Below are positions 35,715 through 48,309 of a stretch of DNA of 64,000 nt, piece by piece (positions within the stretch are counted from its first letter, which is position 1; each line of letters starts with the position of its first letter). A program made the translations under genes and the position numbers. The DNA lies in contig NC_053042.1 of NCBI RefSeq assembly GCF_003473485.1, positions 15,024,501-15,088,500 of the forward strand, read 5' to 3'. Source of the stretch: Medicago truncatula. Its lineage: Eukaryota > Streptophyta > Magnoliopsida > Fabales > Fabaceae. The notes under the pieces were generated by a model. The model saw nothing but the letters and a program-made list of their open reading frames with translations. It ran no database searches and was not told the DNA's origin.

Positions 35715-36127
35715 AGTGTATGTTTTTTTTGTGGTATTCGGGATTCAAACCTCAGACTTTGCATATATTATGCATTGTCCTTACAGATAAGCTCACGGGG
35801 ACGAGTGAGTGTATGTTTGGTTCAACTTTTAAAGGGGACAAAATTGATTATGGAGATGTAAAATTGATTTTGACATAATTGATTTTTTTACAAGTAGAAT
35901 TAATTTTGCATTTATAATTGATTCTTTTGAGGTTAGAATTTGTAGTTTTTGATCCTATAATCGATTTTTACAAGTAATTTTAAAATTCAACTCACTTTTA
36001 CATCAATGTATCGACTTTTAATCCATACAAAATTAAACACAAATCACTTTATTACTTTCAACACACTTTTAGTCATAATCAATTCACTTAAAATTAATTC
36101 TTGTCACCGCAAAATCAAACATACACT
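35715..36127. mobile_element. MITE with terminal AGTGTATGTTTG repeats, carrying a SINE in its left end
   Basis: The left end AGTGTATGTTTGGTT (35808) is mirrored at the right by AAATCAAACATACACT (to 36127). The interior is A/T-rich, with repeated AAATTGATTxT-like words. The left terminus appears twice (35715 and 35808) because a short SINE has inserted into it. The superfamily is uncertain because no clean target duplication of the MITE itself could be fixed. Confidence 0.65.
35726..35802 (-). mobile_element. Internally deleted SINE inside a MITE terminus
   Basis: A 77-bp insertion on the minus strand with a tRNA-like start (CCCCGTGAGCTTA), GACAATGCATAATATATGC, and a B-box-like GGTTTGAATCCCG, then a short tail; this is a common legume SINE pattern shortened between A and B boxes. 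A perfect 16-bp duplication, GAGTGAGTGTATGTTT, flanks it (35710-35725 and 35803-35818). Confidence 0.75.
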
Positions 36128-36774
36128 AAATATGATTACTTTCTTTATCAAATACTAATTTCACCCCTACACATTTTGTCGAAGACCAAAATGGGTATTC
36201 AATTTTACTATTATATAGTACTATAATGCAGATTAGCACTGACGTGGTCGTTAGTGTTCGCTTTTTCTGCATGTCAATTTTTTATCTCTAATTTATTCGT
36301 AGAATAAAGAAGGAAAAATATGTTCATAAGTTTTAACTCAATTGACAAAAAATATCAAAATGCTAAGTTGAATGTCATGATGCGGTTTGAACTCCGACTC
36401 CTCCAATTATTTGTAAAGTTTTCAATGGTTGTTGTCATTTCATCGTAAATAAAATACTCTAAACTAAGGTTAAAATCAAAATAAAATATGGTTATATCAA
36501 AAGTTTGTATCTTCTTTATATATAACATGTATAGAAAATTCATTTATTTCATCGAATAGAAAATGACAAAATTATGAATAAAATGGTTTAATTGATGAAT
36601 AAAATTGGAAGAGAAAAAACTATACTAAAAACTGGTATCTCTTTATACATAAGTGTAGATAATATAAAATATTATATTTTCAGATTATTAAATTAATTTT
36701 TTTTTTGAGAGGAATGATATTAAACTAGATGATACCCATAAAGGTTTCTTTTGACAAATCCATAAAGTTGTTAT
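36128..36774. other. Intergenic, no gene seen
   Basis: AT-rich DNA with no coding or structural signal that I can support. Confidence 0.4.
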
Positions 36775-36777
36775 ATT

Positions 36778-36846
<69 letters not shown>

Positions 36847-36880
36847 GTATTAGTATTATTATTACTATTATTATTATTTT
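36775..36880. repeat. (TTA)n microsatellite
   Basis: More than twenty uninterrupted TTA/ATT triplets, then an imperfect part with GTA and CTA variants. It is a simple repeat, likely length-polymorphic. Confidence 0.95.
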
Positions 36881-36929
36881 TTGACAGGATATTGTATTAT
36901 TATTTTTTGCTAATGATATATTGTATGTT

Positions 36930-38100
36930 TTATAGAATATTGGATGGAGAGGACTTTATTGGAGATAGCAGGGGCGGTTGATACTTCATTGCTCATTGAT
37001 CAAGTTACCAAGAACTGCCTGTTTGGTCGCTATGTCAGAATACTAGTTGATTTGGACCTTTCAAAAGATATTTTTTATGAAGTTATGGTGGAAAGAGAGG
37101 GGTTTGCGTTCCCAATTGCTATTGAATATGAAGACCTTCTTGATTTTTGCACACACTGCAAGAGTATTGGCCACAATGTTAGTTCTTGCCGTTGGTTACA
37201 TCTGAGGAAAGAGGACAAGCAAGCAGAAAGTTGATAATGGAAAGAAACCAAGGAACTCCCAAAAACAACGAAATGAATGGAAACCAAAAGATAACCCTGA
37301 TGGTGTTGGATCCTCGGTTGCCTTTGAAGCTCACAATCCCAAGTAAATTCAACAGAAGAAACTAGAGATTGTTGAAATAGACCATGAAGAGGAGGAAGTA
37401 ATTATGGACAAGGTACCACAAGCAAAAGAGCTCACGGTCCCCATCATTGAGACACAAGAAACCGAAACTAGTACAAGCACCAATGACAAGGAGGTTATAG
37501 TTGTTGATACAAAAATTCATGAAGAGAAACAGACAGGTGATTCCCCACAAATTGCTGCACTTTCTAGCACATCATTCAGTATGCCTCTTCATAATGTTTC
37601 AGATGATATAGTCCGCTCTCCGGTTGTTCGAAACGACATGGTACCTATTCTAACCTTGGCATATGATTTTCCGAATGTTCAAAATATTATGCCAAGGGAA
37701 GATGACCCGGCAGATCCAGTGTTACAAAAAGAGATGGAGTTGCTGAAAGATTCTTTGCAAAATGCTTCATCGGCAGAGGTCCCGTTTACTCCATATTTAT
37801 CAAAGTCGCAAAAGAAGAAGGCGGCAAAGGCAACATATGCAACCCGCTCTCAGGGTCCTTTACCTAATTCCAAATGAAGATTATTGACTGGAATATTTGG
37901 GTGGAAAGTGATTCATCTGCGGCTGTTCTTGCTTTCAAGGACACAGATCTCATACCTTTCCATCTTCGGAACCGTTGGCTGGCTCCCTCGGACATGACTT
38001 GTCTGACATTGCTTGGGTTGACAGATTACCTCCTCTGTTGGCTTTCGACTTCTCTAGGGATAGAAATGGCTTGCCTAATTACCGTAAAAAATATTTATTA
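36930..38100 (+). mobile_element. Internally deleted L1-type LINE
   Basis: The first part reads a LINE ORF1-type protein: TLLEIAGAVDTSLLIDQ, GRYVRILVDLDL, VEREGFAFPIAIEYEDL, then a CCHC knuckle (CTHCKSIGHNVSSCR), followed by a stop at 37233 and a frame change. A low-complexity, acidic continuation runs in frame at 37404-37877. It is joined directly to the last part of an ORF2 RNase H (WVESDSSAAVLAF, then DIAWVDRLPPLLAFDFSRDR and GLPNYR in a shifted frame). Endonuclease, reverse transcriptase and most of RNase H are missing. The join of ORF1 to the ORF2 tail suggests one large internal deletion. It cannot move on its own. Confidence 0.75.
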
Positions 38101-38548
38101 ACAAATTAAAAAGTAAACATTATAGATTCATCATAACTAATCATGAATTTACTCACTTTACTCTATTCTTTTTAGAGGATTTAAATACAAGAAATATAAT
38201 ACTTCCAGTGTTGTGTACTCCTTCCGTCATATTTATAAGAAACATTTACCTTTTTTGATTCATTGTATAAATGGTGTATTTGGCTTATATTGAGGAACTT
38301 TTTTTTTTTTTTTTAAGCCATTGAGGGACTTTGCTACTGATTAAAAATTATATTTTTATTAAAATAATTCATAAATTGTTTTTATAAAAGTTTTAAGAAT
38401 ATACATTTTTTTACAATCTAAAAATATATTTTTTTGACGAGTCAAAATGGAATATAAAAAATTAATTTTATCTTAAAATATCCATCTAATAGCATATTAG
38501 AACATATAAAAAATGTTTTTTTAAGGAGAACATATAAAAAATAACTCT
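38101..38548. other. A/T-rich spacer with one Stowaway-like end
   Basis: CTCCTTCCGTCATATTTATAAG at about 38219 looks like a single Stowaway-type terminus. No partner is seen before 38548. The rest is A/T-rich with poly-T runs. Confidence 0.4.
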
Positions 38549-39816
38549 TTACTCACTCGTATTCTCAAAGCTAAATATTTCCCTCGTCGGGACTTCTTGG
38601 ATGCACCTCTTGATCATAATCCAAGCTACATATGGAGGAGTCTTTGGAGTACTCAATCTCTGCTTACCTTGGGTCATAGATGGAAAATTGGAGATGGTTC
38701 AAAAATAAATGTATGGTCTATGCCATGGATTCGAAGCCTCCCCTCCAACAAACCCTCTACTCATCCGCCCCCCCATCTTGAAGAGCTTACAGTCAGTCAA
38801 CTCTTGAATCCAGACTCCCTCTCATGGAATTACACGCTGGTCCAATCTATTCTTAATCCACAAGATGCTGATGCCGTAACTTCTATTCCCTTACATGTCC
38901 GCTTAATGGAAGACACTTGTTTGTGGAATGCTTCGTATGACGGAAAGTATACAGTAAAGTCAGCCTACCGCATATGCGTATATCTCCTCCATTCAACCAC
39001 AAATGCAATAAATCACTATCCATGGATGAACCTGTGGAAACTTAAGATTCCACATCGCGTCTGCTCATTCCTTTGACGTCTTGCTCACCAATGCTTGCCT
39101 ACACGCACAAATCTCAACACGAGAGGCATTCCATGTGACGATTCGTGTGTTATGTGTGAATCACTAGCTGAAATTCACATGCACCTTTTCTTTGTTTGTT
39201 CCAAGGCTATGGAATGTTGGGATCATATTGGGATGGGAAATCAAATTCGTGAGCTGCTCCAACAAGCTAATGATTTCACTTCTATGTTGTTTGATTTTCT
39301 TAACAGGTTATCTCTATACCAACAACAAACAGCCGCCATGTTATGTTGGAGTTTGTGGAAGAGACGAAACACAAAACTTTGGGAGGATTCAGACACAACT
39401 TCGTCCTTCACCGTCTCGCCAGCAAAAAACACCCTTCACGAATGGAGTTGTATGCAAAGAATAAAACCCCATGTCCCGAATGTGGAGTACCCTACCTTTT
39501 GGACAACACCACCAGATGGTGTGATCAAATGTAATGTAGACGTTGCAATATTCCACAATAACACGGTAGGATACGGAATGTGTTTCCGAAAATCTGTGGG
39601 CCACTTCTTGATGGGGAAATCTGCACACCTTCACTTCTCAGTATCAGTACTAGAAGCAGAAGCTATTGCATTGCTTGCAGCAATCAACACGGCTATTTCA
39701 CTTGGTTACCACAATGTTCTGTTTGAAACAGACAGCAAGTCGCTTGCAGATGCCATAAACTCTTCTTCACCCTTCCACAACGAGCTTGGGGACCTGCTAG
39801 TTCAGTGTAGGGGCCT

Positions 39817-42181
39817 TGTAACGCACCGTTTCACTAATGTAAAAAAAAAAAAAAAAAAAAAAAAATTAAAATAATAGTAATTAAATGAAATAGATGTAGA
39901 CAAAACATGGAAGCTACTAGATTTTTCCCACACACCCTTTTCTCATTCTCTTTCCCGTATTCCTCTTTCCTCTTTGTTCTTTCATGTCACCACTTCTTCC
40001 TCTTCCAAATTTTCTACTTTTTCCTTCAAATCATCAATTTTCTTCCTCAAATCGAACACCCAAAATAAATATTATGCATCTAAGCAAGCTATTTCATAGC
40101 ACAAGCTCTATTTGGTAGAATTTTGGGATATGAGTTTGTGCCTTGGGAAAGAAGAGGAATACCCATATAGTGAAAGTTGTTCATTGAGACTTCTTCGAGG
40201 TATATTTATCAACTTACAACTCAATTAGTGCATATTTAGACATGATTAGTTGTTAGAAATTAATTTTTGAGATTAGATTAGATTGTTTGGGGAATTTGTG
40301 GTTAACTATAGTTAGAGAAGTAGTAGAATGAGTTTCTAATTCATGAGAGAATATTATTGATGTTCAGATATGACGCCAGACGCTTCACATGCTTCTTCAG
40401 GAGTGGTTAGAGCGCAAACATAGTTGATTCGTCGTAACTGTGAGTTGATGACGATCATTATCACTTATTTTAATTATCGCTATTATTGATATTTTGGTGA
40501 TTTTATAAGTTAAAGTATTTCTCAAAATGGGAAGCACACCCTTTGAACATTTTTTTTTTTTATCGTTGAAATTGATGTTTAAGGTCATGAATATTATTAT
40601 GGTCTCTGTTTTGAACTTGTCTATGATTTATTGAGCAAATGTTTTGCAATCGAGATTTAGTTACATCTACTATGATGTGAGTTTTGAGATATGGAGAAAT
40701 ACGGTTTTGAGAAATATGTTATTGGTTTGAAAATTATTTTGGTACTATTATACACACTGGATTTGAGTTTTTGATTGACCTATGTCTTATGATTTATGAA
40801 GTGGTGGATTTAAGAATTGAAATTTATTTCAGGTATCTTGGCACTAGTTTTCAATGTTGTAAAGCATGGTTTAAAGTATGCGCTTTTGAAAGGAATTGAA
40901 ATTAATATGTACGCGATTTGGATTTGGATTTACTTATGATGATAAATAGTAGATTTTCGATTGAGTTTGATGAACGTATATTGACATGAGTTTCGTTATG
41001 TTCCGAAATATGGTTTTAGACATGTGTTTTAAGAATGGTGTTTTGAAAATTACGGTTATAATGACGACGACCTAGGTGCACCTAGTATGTGATTTCAATT
41101 AGGTAGAATTACCCCGTTAGATGGAGCCGCCCCTATGGAAAGGCCGCCATTAGGAGGAGAGGGCTATCAATGAGAGGTAAACTCCTAATTGAAAATGTTT
41201 TACACTTTGTTTTGAGTCGAGAGAAAAGAGCTATCCGTTAGATGGAGCCGCCCCATGGAAAGGCCACCATTAGGAGGAGAGGGCTATCAACGAGATGGAG
41301 CTAGTTCTCGATTCACCCATTTGATTATTTTCACCAAAGTTAGATTTCTATACTTTATTTAAAGTTGATTATTTTGGTATTATGAAATTGAATATGATTT
41401 TATATTTTCTTTGAAGTGATTATTTTGATTCCATTTCATTAAGCCCGATTTTTATATTCTATTTGGATTTGACTATCTCGATTCCTTTTCATTATAATCG
41501 ATTTATATATTTTCTTTAAAGTTGTGGATTTGGTTTCACTTCTTGACGACATTGAAATTTTGATATAGTCTTATTTGGTTTGATAAAATTAGAAAGTTTT
41601 ATGAATTTTCATGGTACACTTGATTGTGAATTTATTATATTTTTATACAGTTACTAGCCTTGTAAGTTAAAAATTAGATTTGAAAAAAAAAATAATCGTG
41701 CCCTTGTGTGTTTCCCTTCTAGTTGGTGGTGGTTGTTGTCTCCTCACTAAGTCTTTGTGACTTACCCCTTCTTCTTACATTTTTTCAGATTCAAAGTCAA
41801 GTGCGTAGAAAGCTTGTAGCAGAGTTAAAGATATATCAATGTCATTCTTTTGGTAGGTCTCCTATGTGTATGAACTGAATGGTCGATGTATCCGCAGCTA
41901 TTGGTAGTCTAGAAATATTTTGTTTTGAATTGTATAAACATCTAGTTATGTCACTTTGAGATTCTGCTGATAATACAAGTATATAGACAGAATTCATATC
42001 TTGGATAGTATTAAAAAATTCAAAGGACACTCTGTCGAAATTTCATTGAATATCATTTTAAGTGAAAGTCAATTTGAAAATTATTTAAATTATAGTTTGT
42101 CAAGTGTTGTCATTAGGCTTGCCGGACTAGGATGTTCTAGTTCGTGCGCCGGTCACGATTGTGAATTTTTGGGTCGTGACA
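39817..42181 (+). repeat. Left LTR of Ty3/gypsy element
   Basis: Runs from TGTAACGCACCG to GGGTCGTGACA. It contains two internal copies of a ~60-bp motif (GTTAGATGGAGCCGCCCC..., about 41116-41175 and 41238-41296) and a long A-run near its start. Confidence 0.95.
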
Positions 42182-45100
42182 AAGTTGGTATCAGAGCTCG
42201 GTTGTAGGTCCTAATAGCTGCAGACATAGAACGAAAATAGATTCTTGCTAGTAAATTGTGAACCGCGGCACCATTTACTTGCAAAAATCTATTTGGATTC
42301 TATGGTAGTGTCATTTGTTGTCCAATCTTATTATCTCTTTTGGTCTTTGAATTGTTTTATTTTGTTTGTTGTCTCGTCCTATTTTTGGTCAATTTTCTTT
42401 CATTCGATGAGGGTGTCACCCAATTCTATTATCACCACTAGAAGGGAAATTAGTTTCTTATGGGTTTACTGCCCAACCTTAAGACCTTAGTCAAAGAGTT
42501 CGTGTTTCGGTCCGTACTCGTGGTCAACGTAAATCAAGTGATGGAGAATTTGCGTTCACGTCGACGAACGTGGCTTGACTATAGGAGTAGCTAGTGTCAA
42601 AGTGCCAATAGGAAGATGAGGAGCGTAACATGTATTGCAACAACTTCTTGGGGTTTGTTGGTGGGAAGAAGCATGATAATCTAAGACAAACAGATTTTGA
42701 TGGTGGACAAAAAGTTAATTTGTGTGAGCAGAAGACGACAAGTCAATATAGAAGGATTAAGATTGCTCTAGAAATATTCATGAAATTTAAACCCTTACCT
42801 TTCTAATTTTATTGTGCTTGAGGATACACAAAGAGTCATTGTGGTCTAGAGAGGTTACGAAGAGCATTAGGATGCTCAAAGCTAAGAGTGGTGGAGTTGA
42901 CATCATTTAAGTTGGAAGGTGTATTATATGACAGGTTAGATACACTTTAACACGTGAAGCAAGAAGGTTCATTCCGTTGGAATAAAGTGAGACAACTTGA
43001 TCGTCTATGACTCGTTTTTTTTTAGAAAGTATTAGAGATGGATTGTAACGAACGGAGATTATATCAATTTTAGAGTACACAACTTGCGTGACAGAACTTC
43101 AAAGCGCAATCACCACCCTATCATAGAAGAGATGTGTTTCAAGTGGTTCACTAAATGATTAAGGGAATACTCAATTGGATCATATATATAATCCACTTTC
43201 TGTTAGAGTATTTTTGGTTCTGCAATATTTGGTTCCACTCTGGAAATTGTTTCAAAGATAGTAAATTGTGCTTTTAATATGGTCAAGTAGGTAAAAATAA
43301 AATAAAATAAGGGGATCGTTCTTGGCAGCTACGACACATCCATTAGCTAGTCTTGTATGAACACCGATAGCTTTAGTATAGATTTTGATAGGATTTGAGT
43401 ATGAATTAGTTGTCTGTTCGGTAAGCCACCTTGGCCTATTATAACTAGGTAGTGAAAGTTGAGATATTGGGTAATCACTTTTATCCTTTTGAGGAAAATC
43501 TGGTTAGGTATCATATCATTTAACCTGAAGTTTAGGATCTAACAAGTCATTGCAAAGAGGTTGTCAAGAATAATTGGTTTTGATTATGGATATTAAAAGT
43601 GAACATATATCAAAGACAACTTTTCGCACATGCTACGAGCATTGTAAAATTCTGGTTATACCTTTAAGACTTACTAATGCTCCAACGTCTTTTAGGGATT
43701 TGATGAATTGGATTTTTTCAACCTTTCTTAGACCTATGGGTGATATTGTTAGTGATGACATTCTTTTGTATTCCAAGAGTAATGAAAGACATGATCTAAG
43801 CTATCCTACACATGAGTGAATATGGCAACATCAATTTTGCTCTTAAGATTTTAAGCATTATCTATATGAAAGGACTTTCTTAGATTTATAACAATCACAA
43901 AGGTCTTAGTATAACTTAAATTTAAAAGAAATAAGGTGGATGAAGTCTTGTAAATTTGATCGTAAAGACTTGTGTCACCAGGGAAAGTCAAATGTTGTTG
44001 TAAATGTTTTGAGTAGGAAGTACATGGGCAGGCTTACTCATTTAGACAAAAATGAAGGGACCTATAATTAAAGGGTTACAAAAAAAAAAAAAAAAAAACT
44101 TGTTTGAAGTGATATTCAATTTTAGCTTAATCATTTAATGGCATCATTGTTCATGTGTAAATTTGTTTTACCATAGTTTACAATATCAGGGAGACTCAAT
44201 TAAGATTTAGCCTAGGTAAATTGGATCGATAATGGGAGGAATAGTAAAGTTACAAATTTCTTAGTTAATTTCGATGGTGTTTTTGTGGTTAAAGTTTTGA
44301 TTGTGTATTACAAATGTTGGTGATTTATGGAGAAAAAAATATTAGAGGAGTTTCATCATTCTTGTTATACCATCCATTTAGGTTCTAATAAGATGTACCA
44401 AGATTTACGAGAATTATACTGGTGAGAAGGCATGAAGAATAATGTAGCATATTTTGTATTTAGGGGCTTGTTGTGCCAAAAGGTAAATTTTGAGCACCAA
44501 AAGTTGGCAAGTTTAATTCAACCTTTTAAAATACTTAAATGAAAGTGGGAAGGTATTGTGATGGATTTCATTACAGGGTTACCACCAACACAAAGAAAGT
44601 TAGACTTGGTGTGGGTGAGTATATAGTGGTTGACCAAGTCTGCACATTTCTTACTTGTGAAGATTCTTTATATTGCATTTCAAAATGCTAAGACTTGTTT
44701 AAAGGGGAACATTTCTTACAATGGTCTATCGGTCTCTACTATCTATGATAGCAAGGCTTAGTTTACTGCTCTATTTTGGAAGTCTTTCAAATTTGAATTG
44801 GAAGCCCATTTGAATCTCAGTACAACCTTCATCCTAAGAATGATTCTTAATTAGTGAAAGTTATACACATCTTAGAGGATATGCTTCGTACTTTTGTTCT
44901 TGAACTTCGAGGAATTTAGGATCGATATTTATCTAAGGTGGAAATTTGGATATAACAATAGTCACCAATATAGTGTTTAGATGTTACCCTTGGGAGCTTT
45001 GTATTGTAGGCAGTGTAATCCTTATATAGGTAGGTTAGAAGCTTGAGAAAAATTGATTCAAGATGTTATTTCAAAGGTGAAATTGATCAAAGATCATTAA

Positions 45101-45598
45101 GTAATAACTTAAAGCACACAAAGGACTTAGGTTGACAAGAGATGCTTCCTTTTTATTCAAAGTTTGAGAACATTTATTTTTACGAGTACATTAGTAGAAG
45201 GAGTTTGCGATGTAGTAGAACGACAAGATAAGACCAAAGTTCTTTGGGACGTTTAAGGTTGTAGCTTACAGTTGGGTACTTCCACTGGTTCTCTCAACAG
45301 TTAGTCCGGTCTTTCATATTTTTGTCTTTGAAAGTACCTTTATGACCCTTCTTATGTGATTAGTCAAGAAGATGTGCAATTGGACGAGAATTCGTCATAC
45401 ACGGAGCATCCGGTAACTATTACAGATAAGCAAGTGAGATGTTTATGATCAAAGGATATCATTTAAGTAAAGATTCTATGACAAGGATTATCCGACGAAG
45501 TAATAACATAGAACACAGATAATTCATGTGCACACTTATTTGAAAAATCGAGCTTATTAGTTTAAATTCGAGGACGAATTTTCTTAAGGGAGGAAGAA

Positions 45599-47970
45599 TG
45601 TAACGCACCGTTTCACTAATGTAAAAAAAAAATAATAAAAAAAAAAAAAAAAAATTAAAATAATAGTAATTAAATGAAATAGATGTAGACAAAACATGGA
45701 AGCTACTAGATTTTTCCCACACACCCTTTTCTCATTCTCTTTCCCGTATTCCTCTTTCCTCTTTGTTCTTTCATGTCACCACTTCTTCCTCTTCCAAATT
45801 TTCTACTTTTTCCTTCAAATCATCAATTTTCTTCCTCAAATCGAACACCCAAAATAAATATTATGCATCTAAGCAAGCTATTTCATAGCACAAGCTCTAT
45901 TTGGTAGAATTTTGGGATATGAGTTTGTGCCTTGGGAAAGAAGAGGAATACCCATATAGTGAAAGTTGTTCATTGAGACTTCTTCGAGGTATATTTATCA
46001 ACTTACAACTCAATTAGTGCATATTTAGACATGATTAGTTGTTAGAAATTAATTTTTGAGATTAGATTAGATTGTTTGGGGAATTTGTGGTTAACTATAG
46101 TTAGAGAAGTAGTAGAATGAGTTTCTAATTCATGAGAGAATATTATTGATGTTCAGATATGACGCCAGACGCTTCACATGCTTCTTCAGGAGTGGTTAGA
46201 GCGCAAACATAGTTGATTCGTCGTAACTGTGAGTTGATGACGATCATTATCACTTATTTTAATTATCGCTATTATTGATATTTTGGTGATTTTATAAGTT
46301 AAAGTATTTCTCAAAATGGGAAGCACACCCTTTGAACATTTTTTTTTTTTATCGTTGAAATTGATGTTTAAGGTCATGAATATTATTATGGTCTCTGTTT
46401 TGAACTTGTCTATGATTTATTGAGCAAATGTTTTGCAATCGAGATTTAGTTACATCTACTATGATGTGAGTTTTGAGATATGGAGAAATACGGTTTTGAG
46501 AAATATGTTATTGGTTTGAAAATTATTTTGGTACTATTATACACACTGGATTTGAGTTTTTGATTGACCTATGTCTTATGATTTATGAAGTGGTGGATTT
46601 AAGAATTGAAATTTATTTCAGGTATCTTGGCACTAGTTTTCAATGTTGTAAAGCATGGTTTAAAGTATGCGCTTTTGAAAGGAATTGAAATTAATATGTA
46701 CGCGATTTGGATTTGGATTTACTTATGATGATAAATAGTAGATTTTCGATTGAGTTTGATGAACGTATATTGACATGAGTTTCGTTATGTTCCGAAATAT
46801 GGTTTTAGACATGTGTTTTAAGAATGGTGTTTTGAAAATTACGGTTATAATGACGACGACCTAGGTGCACCTAGTATGTGATTTCAATTAGGTAGAATTA
46901 CCCCGTTAGATGGAGCCGCCCCTATGGAAAGGCCGCCATTAGGAGGAGAGGGCTATCAATGAGAGGTAAACTCCTAATTGAAAATGTTTTACACTTTGTT
47001 TTGAGTCGAGAGAAAAGAGCTATCCGTTAGATGGAGCCGCCCCATGGAAAGGCCACCATTAGGAGGAGAGGGCTATCAACGAGATGGAGCTAGTTCTCGA
47101 TTCACCCATTTGATTATTTTCACCAAAGTTAGATTTCTATACTTTATTTAAAGTTGATTATTTTGGTATTATGAAATTGAATATGATTTTATATTTTCTT
47201 TGAAGTGATTATTTTGATTCCATTTCATTAAGCCCGATTTTTATATTCTATTTGGATTTGACTATCTCGATTCCTTTTCATTATAATCGATTTATATATT
47301 TTCTTTAAAGTTGTGGATTTGGTTTCACTTCTTGACGACATTGAAATTTTGATATAGTCTTATTTGGTTTGATAAAATTAGAAAGTTTTATGAATTTTCA
47401 TGGTACACTTGATTGTGAATTTATTATATTTTTATACAGTTACTAGCCTTGTAAGTTAAAAATTAGATTTGAAAAAAAAAATAATCGTGCCCTTGTGTGT
47501 TTCCCTTCTAGTTGGTGGTGGTTGTTGTCTCCTCACTAAGTCTTTGTGACTTACCCCTTCTTCTTACATTTTTTCAGATTCAAAGTCAAGTGCGTAGAAA
47601 GCTTGTAGCAGAGTTAAAGATATATCAATGTCATTCTTTTGGTAGGTCTCCTATGTGTATGAACTGAATGGTCGATGTATCCGCAGCTATTGATAGTCTA
47701 GAAATATTTTGTTTTGAATTGTATAAACATCTAGTTATGTCACTTTGAGATTCTGCTGATAATACAAGTATATAGACAGAATTCATATCTTGGATAGTAT
47801 TAAAAAATTCAAAGGACACTCTGTCGAAATTTCATTGAATATCATTTTAAGTGAAAGTCAATTTGAAAATTATTTAAATTATAGTTTGTCAAGTGTTGTC
47901 ATTAGGCTTGCCGGACTAGGATGTTCTAGTTCGTGCGCCGGTCACGATTGTGAATTTTTGGGTCGTGACA
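45599..47970 (+). repeat. Right LTR of Ty3/gypsy element
   Basis: Same sequence as the left LTR by eye, apart from about one substitution and a difference in the A-run, over some 2.4 kb. It joins the GGCCT target duplication directly. Confidence 0.95.
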
Positions 47971-48309
47971 GGCCTCTTGGCTACTTTCGACTTTGTAGTG
48001 TCGTTCATTCGGAGGCAAGCAAATAAGGTTGCACATAGCATAGCTAGAGCATTATCTCATCCTAGCCCCCATATCTTTTATATTATACCACATGATGTGT
48101 ACTCTATAATTATTAATGAAATGCATTAATTCTGTTTTGCTAAAAAAAAAAAATGTTCTCTAGTTTCAAATTTGAAAGTCAATCACTTTCTCATATTACA
48201 CTTGTACGGTCACAAAATCAAATATAATCGCTTAAACACACCAAATATTAATTCTACGTTCAATTCTTACAAAATTAATTTTACATTTTTCTTTTTTGTG
48301 AATGTGTTA

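Larger units (their letters stand above)
39817..47970 (+). mobile_element. Ty3/gypsy LTR retrotransposon, recent insertion, coding part decayed
   Basis: An 8154-bp element inserted in the RNase H region of the LINE. The left LTR (39817-42181) and right LTR (45599-47970) are about 2.37 kb each, start TGTAACGCACC and end GGTCGTGACA. The 5-bp target duplication GGCCT is at 39812-39816 and 47971-47975. A primer-binding site complementary to initiator tRNA-Met (TGGTATCAGAGC, 42186-42197) and a polypurine tract (AAGGGAGGAAGAA, 45586-45598) are present. The 3.4-kb internal region keeps only traces of Ty3/gypsy reverse transcriptase (about 43560-43800) and integrase (about 44330-44480), with many breaks, so it is non-functional for protein. 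The two LTRs are almost identical by eye, so the insertion is young. Confidence 0.95.
38549..48153 (+). mobile_element. 5'-truncated L1-type LINE ORF2, split by an LTR element
   Basis: The host LINE lies at 38549-39816 and resumes at 47976-48153. It starts near the end of the reverse transcriptase (RILKAKYFPRRDFLDA, then PSYIWRSLWS and GHRWKIGDGSKINVW). It runs through the zinc-ribbon region (IPHRVCSFL, CLPTRTNLNTRGI, CVMCESLAEIHMHLFFVCSK), with one TGA at 39074 where a Trp is usual. It reaches RNase H (VIKCNVDVAIF, VLEAEAIALLAAI, ETDSKSLADAI). After the insertion the RNase H end continues (SFIRRQANKVAHSIARALSH), followed by a 3' tail and poly-A (48142-48153). 5' truncation is usual for LINE copies. 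No target duplication was found with confidence. Confidence 0.85.

Noticed and set aside
38219-38548. Complete Stowaway MITE
   Set aside because: Only one terminus is recognisable, and no TA-flanked partner was found.
41116-41296. Two ~60-bp repeats as a CRISPR-like or satellite array
   Set aside because: Only two copies, both inside the LTR and repeated in the other LTR; an internal LTR duplication.
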